From assembly GCF_024323335.1 (NCBI RefSeq), contig NC_066579.1, positions 2,266,501-2,330,500 on the forward strand: a stretch of 64,000 nt of DNA, read 5' to 3'. Positions 36,125 through 47,779 of this stretch are shown here, piece after piece; the stretch's first letter is position 1, and each line of letters begins with the position of its first letter. A program made the translations under genes and the position numbers. The notes below the pieces were generated by a model. The model saw only the letters and a list, made by a program, of their open reading frames with translations, made no database searches and was not told the DNA's origin. The stretch is from Lathyrus oleraceus. Its lineage: Eukaryota > Streptophyta > Magnoliopsida > Fabales > Fabaceae.

Positions 36125-37176
36125 GACTGTGATGAGATGTTGAGGCTCATCAAGAGGAGCAAATATCATGTTGTAGATCAGCTGCTACAAACGCCTTCAA
36201 AGATATCAGTGTTGTCTTTGTTGATGAACTCAGAGCCACACCGTGAAGCTTTGCAGAAGGTGTTGGACGTGGCGTACGTGGATCACGATGTCACCATTGA
36301 ACAGTTTGATAGCATTGTTGCAAACGTTACTGCTTGTAACAACCTGAGATTATGTGATGCTGATCTCCCCGAGGAGGGAAGAGACCATAATTTGGCATTT
36401 CACATCTCAATGAACTGCAAGGATGATGCCTTGTCTAATGTGCTGGTGAAAACAGGATCATCGTTGAATGTGTTTCCAAAATCCACTCTGGCCAAGCTTT
36501 CTTATCAGGGGCCTCCCATGAGGCAGAGTGGAGTGGTCGTCAAAGCTTTTGATGGATCCCGAAAGACTGTGATTGGCGAGGTTGAGCTCTCAGTCAAGAT
36601 TGGACATAGTGATTTCCAGATCACTTTTCAGGTCATGGATATCCACCCATCATATAGCTATTTGTTGGGTAGACCATGGATTCACAAGGCAGGCGTCGTG
36701 ACATCCACCCTACACCAAAAGTTGAAGTTCGTGAAGAATAAGAAGTTGGTGGTAGTAGGGGGAGAGAAGGCTCTCTTGGTTAGCCATATGTCTTCCTTTT
36801 CTTACATTGATGCAGAGGATGAGGTTGGGACTCAGTTCCAAGCCTTGTCTATCGCTGAGCCTAAGAAAGGAACTTCTTTATTTGCATCCTACAATGATGC
36901 GAAGTTGGCCATTGAGCATGGCGCAACTACCAGTTTGGGATAAATGATCAAGCTGGAAGACAATACATCCCGGGCTGGCATAGGGTACTCTTCAGGCACT
37001 TTCAACAAGCACGGTCTGTTTCAGAGTGGTGGTTTCATCCACACGGTCGAAGACCAGGAAGCTGTTGTTGTAGTGGAGGATGATGCAGAGGAAGATTCTG
37101 GTAACTTTGTCATCCCTGGAGGAGTCTGCAATAATTGGGTCGTTGTTGATGTTCCAACAGTTGTCCATAAGTCCAC
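36125..37176 (+). pseudogene. Ogre-M protease region, active site altered
   Basis: Continues the gag frame. The retropepsin-like motif reads LVKTGSSLNV, where LVDTGSSLN is expected; the codon at 36449-36451 is AAA, so the catalytic Asp is Lys. The downstream flap and the YLLGRPWIHKAG motif are intact. TAA at 36941-36943 lies before LEDNTSRAG; CAA is the likely parent codon. The remaining acidic tail (VVVVEDDAEEDSG) runs to 37176, where the predicted 5' splice site begins. Protease would cut the polyprotein; this copy should be dead even without the stops. Confidence 0.92.
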
Positions 37177-37444
37177 GTAATGTTCATTTTTGTTTAAAAA
37201 CCCTTCTCCCATGCCAAAAGGAGAAGTGATGACATTGTTGGCACATAAATACAATGATATTCATTCAATAAATTCATGTTAAATGTTTGTTTTTCCAAAT
37301 TATTTTCACTTTTTGCTTTTTTGCATGAAATTGGTGATCACCAAAAAAACCCTAAAAAGAGAATAAAATCAATCTTTTCATCTGCATAATGATTTGCCTT
37401 GTTTGAATTCTAAAATCTCTTTTATATCCAAAATCATTATGCAG
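37177..37444 (+). other. Ogre-M gag-pro / pol intron
   Basis: GTAATG at 37177 and ATGCAG ending at 37444 bound a 268-base A/T-rich stretch. Splicing joins AC (37175-37176) to G (37445), forming a Thr codon and linking the gag-pro frame to the RT frame without a stop; unspliced RNA meets TAA at 37178-37180. Ogre elements are known to have a spliced intron at this place. The exact sites are my inference from frame and consensus. Confidence 0.8.
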
Positions 37445-39182
37445 GTTAATCAAACCCATTGAACATAATGATCCAACGCCATCTCCCAACTTTGAGTTCC
37501 CTGTATTTGAGGTCGAAGAAGATGATGTTGAAGAGATTCCTGATGAGATTACCCGTTTGCTTGAGCACGAAGAGAAGATCATTCAGCCACATCTGGAGAA
37601 TCTGGAAACAGTCAACTTGGGGTCTGAGGATTGTGTTCGTGAAGTGAAGATTGGGGCACTCCTGGAAGAGTCTGTAAAGAAAGGGTTGATTAAGTTGCTA
37701 CGAGAATACGTCGACGTCTTTGCCTGGTCATATGAAGACATGCCTGGTCTGGATACTGATATCGTGCAACATTTCCTGCCTTTGAAGCCTGAGTGCGTGC
37801 CTGTAAAGCAGAAGCTCAAAAGAACTCATCCTGATATGGCAGTGAAGATTAAAGAAGAAGTTTTGAAGCAAATTGATGCGGGGTTACTGGTGACTTCTAT
37901 ATATCCTCAATGGGTGGCCAATATTGTGCCCGTGCCTAAGAAAGATGGAAAAGTCCGAATGTGTGTGGACTATAGAGACTTGAATAAAGCTAGTCCAAAA
38001 GATGATTTTCCTCTACCACATATTGATATGTTGGTAGATAATACAGCTAAATTCAATGTCTTCTCATTTATGGACGGATTTTCCGGATATAACCAAATCA
38101 AAATGGCACCTAAGGATATGGAGAAGATAACATTCATCACACCTTGGGGAACATTCTGTTATCGAGTGATGCCCTTCGGTTTGAAGAACGCCGGAGCCAC
38201 GTATCAACGAGTTATGACTACCTTGTTTCATAATATAATGCACAATGAGATCGAGGTGTATGTTGATGATATGATCGCAAAGTTGAGAACGGAAGTTGAA
38301 CATGTAGAGCACTTGTTAAAGCTTTTTCAGCGTTTGAGGAAGTACAAACTCCGCCTGAATCCGAACAAGTGTACATTTGGAGTCCGTCCCGGCAAGTTAT
38401 TGGGCTTTATTGTCAGTGAAAGAGGTATTGAAGTTGATCTTGCCAAGGTCAAAGCAATACAAGAGATGCCTGCGCCCAAAACTGAGAAGCAAGTCTGAGG
38501 TTTTCTTGGCTGCTTGAATTATATTTCCAGATTCATATCCCACATGACTGCCACATGTGCGCCTATATTCAAGCTCCTCCGGAAAGATCAGTGTCATGAT
38601 TGGACCGAGGATATCCAAAAGGCCTTTGACAGTATTAAAGAGTATCTGTCCGAGCCTCTGATTCTGTCTCCGCCCGTGGAAGTGAGACCCTTGATTATGT
38701 ATCTGACTATTCTTGAAGACTCTATGGGTTGTGTATTGGGCCAGCAAGATGAATCAGGGAAGAAGGAGTATGCCATCTACTATCTGAGTAAGAAGTTCAC
38801 GGATTGTGAGTCTCGATACTCAATGCTAGAGAAAACATGATGTGCTTTGGCTTGGGCTGCTAAGCGCTTATGCCAGTATATGTTGAATCATACGACTTGG
38901 TTGATATCCAAAATGGATCCAATCAAGTATATCTTTGAGAAGCCTGCTTTAATTGGGAGGATTGCCCGTTGGCAGATGCTGTTGTCTGAATATGATATTG
39001 AATATCGAGCTCAGAAAGTTATTAAAGGTAGTATCTTGGCTGACCACTTGGCACATCAACCAATTGAGGATTATCAATCTGTTCAGTACGACTTCCCCGA
39101 TGAGGAGATTCTGTATTTGAAAATGAAAAATTGCGATGAGCCTACACTCGATGAAGGGCCAGATCCTAGTTCCCGTTGAAGC
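37445..39182 (+). pseudogene. Ogre-M reverse transcriptase and RNase H, broken
   Basis: After the splice site the frame is open to 38495. RT motifs: GLLVTSIYPQWVANIVPVPK, RMCVDYRDLNKA, MDGFSGYNQI, MPFGLKNAGATYQR and the catalytic box VYVDDMIAK (38259-38270 code YVDD). TGA at 38496-38498 follows EKQV. The connection and first RNase H (YYLSKKFTDCESRYSMLEK, LNHTTWLIS, ARWQMLLSEYDIEYR) follow in the same frame, with TGA at 38838-38840 and TGA at 39177-39179 (probably from TGG). It would copy RNA to DNA. The catalytic YVDD is intact but the chain is cut three times. Confidence 0.95.
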
Positions 39183-40904
39183 ATGGTGTTTGATGGCGCT
39201 GTAAATCAATATGGAAATGGTATTGGGGCAGTGATTATTACTCCTCAGGGCACACATTTTCCTTTTACAGCGAGGCTAACGTTCAAATGCACGAATAACA
39301 TGGCGGAGTATGAGGCCTGTATTATGGGTGTGAAAGAATGTATTGATCTTAGGATCAAGCATCTTGATGTTTATGGTGATTCGGCCCTCGTTGTTAATCA
39401 GATTAAGGGTGAATGGGAGACGAATCAGCCTGGCCTCATCCCATATAGAGATTATGCGAGGAGGATTTCAACGTTCTTTACTGAGGTTGACTTCCATCAT
39501 ATTCCTCAAGATGAGAATCGGATGGCAGATGCTCTTGCTACGCTTGCTTCGATGATTGTGGTGAAATTCTGGAATGAAGTCCCCAATATCACTATGATGC
39601 GCTTGGATAGACCAGCTCATGTATTTGCAGTAGAAGAAGTAAAAGATTATAAGCCATGGTATTATGACATCAAGTGCTTTCTTCAAAATCAGATTTACCC
39701 GCCGGGGGCATCTGTTAAAGATAAGAAGACTTTGAGGAGATTATCTGGCAATTTTTACCTCAATGGCGATGTGCTTTACAAGAGGAATTTTGACATGGTT
39801 CTGCTTAGATGTGTGGATAGACACGAAGTAGACCTGTTGATGACTGAAGTCCATGAGGGTTCATTTGGTACTCATTCTAATGGACATGCCATGGCAAAGA
39901 AGATGTTGAGAGCATACTACTATTGGTTGACAATGGAGTCTGACTGCTGCAAGTACGTGAAGAAATGCCACAAGTGTCAGATTTATGCGGATAAGATTCA
40001 TATTCCCCCGACACTTCTGAATGTGATTTCATCACCACGGCCTTTCTCTATGTGGGGAATTGACATGATTGGCATGATAGAGCCAAAGGCGTCCAACGGT
40101 CACAGATTTATTCTCGTAACAATTGATTACTTCACCAAGTGGGTTGAAGCGACGTCATATGCGAATGTGACCAGGCAGGTGGTCGTGAAGTTTAACAAGA
40201 ATCAACTCATATGTCGTTATGGTGTGCCAGATAAGATCATTACTGATAATGGATCTAATTTGAACAACAAAATGATGAAAGAGCTATGTAGCGAGTTCAA
40301 GATTGCACATCATAATTCTTCTCCTTATAGACCCAAGATGAATGGGGTTGTTGAAGCTGCTAATAAGGACATCAAGAAGATTATCCAGAAGATGGTTGCT
40401 ACGTACAAAGATTGGCATGAGATACTGCCATTTGCCTTGCATGGCTATCGTACATCTGTCCGCACTTCAACAGGGGCAACCCCTTTCTCCCTTGTATATG
40501 GCATGGAGGTTGTGCTCCCCGTGGAGGTCGAGATCCCATCAATGAGAGTCTTGATGGAATCCAAGTTGACTGAGGCTGAATGGGTTCAGAGTCGTTATGA
40601 CCAACTGAATTTGATTGAAGAAAAGAGATCGACTGCCATGTGCCATGGTCAGTTATATCAGCAAAGGATGAAGAAAGCCTTTGATAAGAAGGTCAAGCCT
40701 CGTGTATTCCGGGAAGGTGACCTCGTGCTTAAGAAAGTCTTGTCTTTCGCGTCCGATTCCAGGGGAAAGTGGACTCCAAAATATGAAGGTCCATATGTTG
40801 TTAAGAGAACCTTTTCAGGCGGTGCTTTGATACTTACAACTATGGATGGGGAGGATTTCACTCGTCCTGTGAATTCAGATGCAGTCAAGAAATACTTCGC
40901 CTAA
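39183..40904 (+). CDS. Ogre-M second RNase H and integrase (open part of broken pol)
   Basis: 574 codons open to the natural stop. Residues 1-130 are the second, archaeal-like RNase H known in the Tat lineage (MVFDGAVNQYGNGIGAVI, NNMAEYEACI, DSALVVNQIKGEW, DENRMADALA). The integrase zinc region is at about 215-285 (HEGSFGTH, KCHKCQIYADK). The DDE core is complete: Asp in WGIDMIG, Asp in TDNGSN and Glu in NGVVEAANK. The C-terminal domain follows (QQRMKKAFDKKV, LSFASDSRGKWTPKYEGPYVV). In frame with RT but behind three stops, so it is not normally made; the ATG at 39183 is only the first one after the last stop. Confidence 0.93.
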   Translation: MVFDGAVNQYGNGIGAVIITPQGTHFPFTARLTFKCTNNMAEYEACIMGVKECIDLRIKHLDVYGDSALVVNQIKGEWETNQPGLIPYRDYARRISTFFTEVDFHHIPQDENRMADALATLASMIVVKFWNEVPNITMMRLDRPAHVFAVEEVKDYKPWYYDIKCFLQNQIYPPGASVKDKKTLRRLSGNFYLNGDVLYKRNFDMVLLRCVDRHEVDLLMTEVHEGSFGTHSNGHAMAKKMLRAYYYWLTMESDCCKYVKKCHKCQIYADKIHIPPTLLNVISSPRPFSMWGIDMIGMIEPKASNGHRFILVTIDYFTKWVEATSYANVTRQVVVKFNKNQLICRYGVPDKIITDNGSNLNNKMMKELCSEFKIAHHNSSPYRPKMNGVVEAANKDIKKIIQKMVATYKDWHEILPFALHGYRTSVRTSTGATPFSLVYGMEVVLPVEVEIPSMRVLMESKLTEAEWVQSRYDQLNLIEEKRSTAMCHGQLYQQRMKKAFDKKVKPRVFREGDLVLKKVLSFASDSRGKWTPKYEGPYVVKRTFSGGALILTTMDGEDFTRPVNSDAVKKYFA

Positions 40905-40930
40905 AATAAAAACAGAATGGCTTGCTAAGT

Positions 40931-41000
40931 TGAAAACCCAAAAGGGCGACTTAGACAAAAATGAGCGTCTCGGTGGATTGAAAACCCGAAAGGGCGATCC
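40931..41000 (+). other. Tandem CCC-GAAA-GGG hairpin motif after pol stop (Ogre-M)
   Basis: CCCAAAAGGG at 40937-40946 and CCCGAAAGGG at 40985-40994, each followed after about ten bases by AGACAAAA or AGGCAAAA. Same arrangement as 1011-1066 in Ogre-A, starting 33 bases after the pol stop. Confidence 0.6.
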
Positions 41001-43239
41001 AGGCAAAAGTTAGAGACATAAAAAAGATGAATGTATATATCCCGCTAGATTGAGTACCTCACCCTGGGGAAATCTAGGCAAAAATTAGGGATTTGGAAAG
41101 TAATTGCATCCTGACAACACTTTGTTTTTCAAGCCGTCTTCCGTCAAAGATTCTCGCTCAGTCATCATCAACTGAAGCTTCAAATACATTGGATTCAGAG
41201 TTGGTGGAGAAATGGTCATTATGTTCAATGTAGCCCTTTTTCCAATATATATCACCAATTTCCAATTTGTAAAGATCCATGGAGTCTTACCATTTGCAGA
41301 CTACCATTCCATCAAATAAATTTGAGCCTTTATCCAATTCTTTGCACTCTTATTTGTTTCTGTTCAACAAATGTTTGCATGTTTTAATTGATAAATATCA
41401 TTGTTTTAAATAAGTAAAGTTTTTTATAAACTGTTTTTAAACAAAGTGAACATTCACAAAAGACTGAAAGGATAATTAGGAAGTCTTCAGTGCTCTCCCA
41501 AGGATAGTACGATCTCCCAAAGGGTAAGGCATTTGTTCATATTCCTAACATATATGTTGTCCTCTTCATCATCTTTCAGGTTGTCTCCTCAGTGAGCACA
41601 GAGAAAGTGATACACCACCCAGATTCCCCAGAGAGTTTGGAGTTTGGTCTTAATCTTCTAGATCTCTAGTAAGGCTGGATCTAGCATCTGTGTTATCAAT
41701 TATATGGTTGTCATCCCTTTTGTGGATTGACCTAAAATCCCTTATAGATTGATAAATTGACATGCTGTCTTTTTTCGAGCAAGTTGGTTTGTAGCTTATC
41801 CCATGTGGATTCGCCTATATTAATCTCCAGCAGGTTTGCCTCTTGTTCATCCTCAGCAGAATTGCTCATATTAGACTTCGCCAGTATGGTCACCATCATT
41901 TTATTTCCAGCTGATAGTGTACATGTTGTCCCCGGTTCAATCATCAGCAGTTGTTTCCCTAGTGGAGTTGCTTGATCGGAGCCTGATTGTTGTTACTTCC
42001 TCCTTTTTGGGTAGTTTTCCTCCTAGCAGAGCGAGTGATGAAAATGTTTATTTTCTATCCCCGACGGAGCATTGTTTCCCTTCTCCTCAGCAGAGATGTT
42101 TCTCCAGCAGTATGAGGAAATGTGATGGTTATTAGAACTTCTGTTCGGTGGTTATTCCCCGCAGAATTTCTTATCTTTCCTGGGATTTTCCCCAGTAGAG
42201 TTACTTCTACCGTGGATCTTACCTGTGTTAAGCTCCCTAGTGGTGATTGAGTAGCTTCCCCCTAGCTAAGGCTTTGCCTGATTTTAGTTTGGCGTTGGAA
42301 CTTCTAAGGAGGATGTGTTGTCTTCTTCCCCAGCGGAGTGATTGTTTCTCCTTCTCCCTAGCAGAGATATTTCCTTCCCTGATTAGAAGTGAATGTTGTT
42401 TGATGTGCTTCTATTTGGTGGTTGTTCCCCACAAAAGTCCACATCACCCCCTGATAAGATCCCCAGTAGATTTCTTCTCTGACTGATCTTATCCTTGTCT
42501 TTGCATATTGTTGGAAGATCCCCAGCTTTGGTGATTGTGATCCCTTGCTTATTCCCAACAGCGGTCTCTGATCCCCGATGATCCTGCTTGTTCCCCTGGC
42601 AGTAGTCTTTGTTCCCGGCAGCGACTCTGTTTGATCCTCAACTTTGGCCTTTATCCCCTGCAGAGATCGGTGCTTCCTGGTATCTGTTGCTCCCGCCAGA
42701 TTAGATCTCTCCTGTGGGCCTGGCTTTCTCTTTTGAGAAGTAGTACCGGATGTCTGTCCATTGGTTCTTGGACCTGTTTGTGTTAGATATGTCTGTTTGT
42801 CAGCATTAATCATACATAAACCACGCATATACATGCATAATTATAACATTCAGATATTCATGTTGCATTCTTTGCCATATATCTTTGTTTGTTATCTCCT
42901 GCTATTTGGAGATATATATTTCCCCAAGCAAACGGTCGTGTCTGATCTCTCCATATAGAGTCAGCCCCATAGGCAAAAAGTGTCTATCCTTTCTTCCACA
43001 TCCCCACCGAGTTATGTCCTCGTGGGTGATTATTATTTCAGTTTCCTCCCAAAAACATGTATTGGGATGGAATTACTCCCCTGAGTTTGTATCCTCATTG
43101 GGTTGAGTCTTGTTTCATTGTGTCTCTCTAGTTTGTTCCTAGATTGACTCTTGTCTTATTATTTCCCCTGCAGTTCCCTATGGACCAGGTGATCAATTAC
43201 TCAATAAACGGTAATTGTTCATTCTCTCCCCAGCGGATG

Positions 43240-44170
43240 TTGTGGCCTTCTACCCAGTAACCGGTAGTTATAAGTCCTATTTCTTTGGTTTTCTACCCAG
43301 TAACCGGTAGTTGAAAACCCCATTTTATCCCCTGGCAGAGTTAACCTTTGATTTGTTCATCCTAACCGATGACGGTTACTCTCTTTTGTGGTTTTCTACC
43401 CAGTAGCCGGTAGATGTAATCCCCTCTTTGTTGGTTATCTTTATCCAATATTCGGTATTGATATTCCTTCGTTTTGAGTATATCTCCCAGTAACCGGTGA
43501 TATATCTCTTGGATGATTTCTCTAATCAAGCAATGTATCCCCGGCGAGTCGTCTTTCATTTACCCTTGTGTGGTAATGATTGTTTCTCCCCTTGATTGGT
43601 CATCATTTTATACCCGGTAGCCGGTATCCCGTTGTCCTTTCTTTTCGGCCGATTTATCCTTTATTAACCCAGTAATCGGTTATGGATAATCTTCCATGCG
43701 AGTATGTTATCTACGTTCTGACGGTAATAGATAACATATCTCATGCGCTCTTCAATCGAAGTCTTTTTCTTCCCCAGTTGAGTAAGATTCGTATTTCCTT
43801 ATGGAATCGAATGCCCATCCTGTAATCGAGTTTGCCTTTTCAGCCCTCCTTTTGGATGATGAGTGTTTTGGAAATATTCCCCAATTCACGCTTGGTTGGT
43901 CATCTATTATATGCCCAGTAACCGGTATCCCTGGTGTTCCTTCCTTTCTGCTCCCTATTATGACTTTTTGTCCTCTGTGGAGTCAGATTTTCCTGAGTTG
44001 AAGTATACCTTTTTAGGTCTTCCTCAGATGTTTTGGATGATTGACATCTCTCACCCTTATACCGGTCTTAGATATTATTTCTCCCTGAGCGTGTTGTTCT
44101 CTCACCCTTATACCGGTGATTTGATCACATGTCTCTTTGAGCTTATTACCCAGTAACCGGTAATACCTCA
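43240..44170 (+). repeat. Degenerate CCCAGTAACCGGTAG array in Ogre-M 3' UTR
   Basis: The word CCCAGTAACCGGT or close variants recurs near 43256, 43299, 43398, 43487, 43615, 43668, 43914 and 44150. A single TTCATCCTAACCGATGAC sits near 43356, the word that forms the main array in Ogre-A. ACCGGT is itself a six-base palindrome. Spacing is irregular, so this is a scattered family more than a clean satellite. Confidence 0.8.
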
Positions 44171-44582
44171 TTTGTTGTTTCCTCGGTTGAGTCCTTCGTG
44201 GATATTCCCCACCTGAGTCCGGATTTTTATCCGAAGTATCTTTTGTGGATAGGTTTGCTGTATTGGCTTATTCCCCAATACACGCATCTTTGTGTCAGCT
44301 TGAGTCTTTCCATTGATTTATTTTCATGGAATCTCTTCGTGTCTCTCAATAAGTTTTAAGTCGTGACCTGCTCACGCATTTTTATCCCCTTTATTCCCCA
44401 GTAAAGTCCCCAGAGTCTCTGTCCCATTTATGAGTATATTACTCATATGGATTCTCAGTTTCTCCTGATTTCTTATTCCTTTGTGGACATATATCCCCAC
44501 AGAGTATTAATTTTTGCATACATAAATTTGCATCATGAGGTCTCTTAGGGACCAAAATTCGTCTCTTTGTTATTATTTAAGC

Positions 44583-44654
44583 TCATTCTAGCTCGTCGAG
44601 ATGAAGATTTTAACCTTCATATCTCCGACTAGAATGACCTTAGATAGGGGCATC
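44583..44654 (+). other. Stem-loop and polypurine tract before Ogre-M 3' LTR
   Basis: Arms 44583-44606 and 44615-44637 can form about 20 base pairs with small bulges around the loop ATTTTAAC (44607-44614). ATAGGGGCA follows at 44644-44652 and the LTR starts at 44655. The loop and the polypurine word are identical in Ogre-A. Confidence 0.68.
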
Positions 44655-47600
44655 TGCAAGACCCTAATTATGACCCTAAGATCCCTCATGACATCATATC
44701 ATTGCACATTGCATTTGCCTCAAGGATCATAACATCTTGGCTCCTTAACCCTTGGGTTGGGACTTGTGTGAGTTGGTTTGAGATCACCAAGCATGCTTGA
44801 ATTGTATATTATTGCTTTTCTTATTTTGTTTACTAACCAAAAGCACAAAAATATGTCACTAACATCTTTTGTTTTGAAGCTTGAGCAATCATGTGATCCA
44901 AGGCTCCTAGGAGGCTCCTATGCTCATTGAAATGGCCAGATGAATGTGAAAGAAAGCATGAAAATGGTTCACAAAGCTCTAAATTATCATATATTCCCCC
45001 CAAGTGTCTCAATTTTCCAATTTGATCAAGATAAACCACAAGGCTTGAGGATTGTTTCCCAAGGAAACCCTAATTCAACTGTACATCAATTGTGCCTTGC
45101 TCATGAAGCAACCTCAACCCATGATCAAATAAAATCAAGGTAAGTTCTTTCACTCATAATTTCATGCATATATGAGCTTATTTGAGTGTCCTCAATCATC
45201 CATTCAATAAGATTTGAAGTTTGGACTTGAGAAGTTGATCAGTCAATTTATCTGACTATTTTAAAATCCACTGAGACCTAACTTTTAATGTGTTTGTCAA
45301 ATGAATATGACCCCAAGAGAAAAACTGTTCGTAACAACCATATGAACAACTTTCATGTTAATAAAAAATCCATTTGAAACTTGGAAGGTCATCATTCATT
45401 TCAAAACATTATAGGTCATTTTGACACAAACCCTAATTTTAGGTCAACTTCCCAAGGACGTAACTCCTTCATTTTTTAGGATTTTGAGGTGGGACCAAAT
45501 GCATTGGAGATTTTAAGATGTCTAATTCAATTGTTATGTTGGACAAAATTTCATAATCCTAAAATAAATACATGTGATAATACAAAACATTAAAGGTCAC
45601 TTTGGACCAAAGTCATTGAAATGTGAAAAAGTCCAACTTCAAGTGCCCATAACTTTCTCACCAAAAGTCCAAATGATGCAAAATTTAAGTCCAAATTGAT
45701 TTCCTTGAAACGATCTACAACTTTTATGTTGAAGGTTTTGTCATTTGAATCTTGCATCATCGAAACAGAAGGGCTTGAAGTTGGTCTATTTTGGCAAAAT
45801 TTCCATATACATGTTTTGCACCTTGAACTTCATGATGAGTTTTCAATATTTTCCCAACTCCAAATGGATTTTTGTTCAACACAACATTTTCTTGTCATGT
45901 CAAGACCTTTCCAACCATTACCCGCATGACCATGTTTTAATTTGGCAAAGGGCATTTTCGAAGAGGAGAAGTTTTGGTTCCAATTATGCATAACATGATT
46001 AAATTGCTTGCACACCACATTGCCTTGCCATGTACACATCCAAATTCATTTGTTTCATCATCAGTATGCAAAACCAATCAAGTTTGGGCCTCCCATGCGC
46101 CTGTACAGGCCCATGCATGGAGGACCCAACTTCACATGCACATGAGTATTTCATTGCTTGCATCATGCTTGGCTATAAATAGAGTGCTGCATTCACTTCA
46201 AAATCCAACCTCAAGGCGCCTGAACTGCTGCACAAGTGAAATCCCAACCTCCATTAAACGGAATTCTGAGTTTTTTCTTTCAATTTTCAAGTTTAATTTT
46301 CAACTTCATTGGTTGATCATTGAACTTCAATTCCTAAACCTTGCTACCTTGCTACCTCAAGAACACACTGCATCAAAGAATTGGAGTAGATCAAGTCTTG
46401 TAATGCTGCACTTCAAAGGTTGTTGTTCAAACTGTTTTGATTCGAAACTACTTGGATATTGATCATTTCTTGCATTGTTTGGTACCTCTGAAGTCCTCAT
46501 GTGAGAGGAAATTGTTTTGAGCTTTTAATTTCATGAATTGAGCAAACCCAGATTGAACACCACAAATTTCCATCTTAGATTTCTCTCTCCATAGAGATCT
46601 TGAGTGGAAACCAAGGTCACAGGGGTGATGTACATCACCCCAGCTTTCTAAAGATATATAGATCGTGCATTTTAATGAAGGTTTGAAAACCTGCAATTTT
46701 TGGCCGGAACTGTAAAGCTCACTGGAGAAGACGGTGGTTTCCACCACCGTCCCCACGTGGCTGAGTTCCTAGCCCTTGGATCTGGACCCTGGGATCTAAT
46801 CTTGGCCATGTTTTGTATTGACTTCATTTAATGCTTCGTGTGTCGCTGTTGACTCAAGAACACCATGAGCGCGCGCTTATCAGACTTGTGATGATCCACA
46901 TCATTTAATGAATCAGGATCAGACGCTCCTTCTTTTTTCCAATTTCTGATTTTTCATTCTATTTTTCTTTTATTCCAATTATTTTTAAAAAATCATAACT
47001 TCTTCATTTTTAATCATAAAAATATGGGACCAATTGAAATATTTCTCTTTTAAATTCTAGTTTCTAAAAAAGATTTTTAATATTTTTTATGGTTCCATTT
47101 AATTTTTTTATGAATTTTCTCTTTTCTGGTTATTTTTAATTCATTTAAAATACTTTCCAATATTCAAAAATGCCAAAAATATTTTCTTAACATCTTTGAA
47201 TGATGATGAATCTATGAAAAATATTCTCATCAATTTCTTAATTGATTTGAAATTTATTTGAGATTTTAGTTCAATTATGTTATTTTTCTTCATTTTTAAT
47301 TTGTTTAAAATTAGTTTCTGTTTTCAAAAAATGATGAAAATTTTTGTCAAACCTTGTTTGACCATGTTGAACTTATGATTATCCAATTGGACTTTTCCAA
47401 GTTGATTTGAATTGGATTTGAAGCTTGACCTTTATTTGTTTATTTTAATTCAAGTATTATTTTAATTCCAAAAATACCAAAAATATTTTTATTGTTTCTT
47501 GACTTCTAAGCTTCATCTCACTTCTCTTTACCATTGATTGATGTTGATTCCATTCATATATTGGTCAATGTGTTTTGCTTATTTCATTTGAATTTCAATT

Positions 47601-47779
47601 ATGTACATTCCATTTCTTCTTCTTCTTCTTCTTCTTTTTTCTTTTTGATCAATGAGTTAATGATTGGTGGTTAGCCTTGACATATGAGGGGCTTAACCTT
47701 CTTTGATTTAAATCAAATTCATCTTGATCAAAGATGAAGTGAATTGCTTTGCATTAGAGATAGGTTGCTTCTTGGTCAA
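44655..47779 (+). repeat. Ogre-M 3' LTR, left segment
   Basis: 3125 bp matching 26303-29420 of the 5' LTR, starting TGCAAGACC (TGTAAGACC in the 5' copy). Contains the TATAAATA box at 46174-46181. Ends in GTCAA (47775-47779), the target site of the nested solo LTR. Confidence 0.96.

Larger units (their letters stand above)
40905..44654 (+). other. Ogre-M 3' untranslated region
   Basis: About 3.75 kb without a credible gene. It has the hairpin motif, pyrimidine-rich stretches with many CCCAGCAGA / CCCCAGT words (41600-42760), the CCGGT-rich array, and a terminal stem-loop with polypurine tract. The open frames here (for example 42358-42834 minus) follow the repeats and lack domains. Confidence 0.85.
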
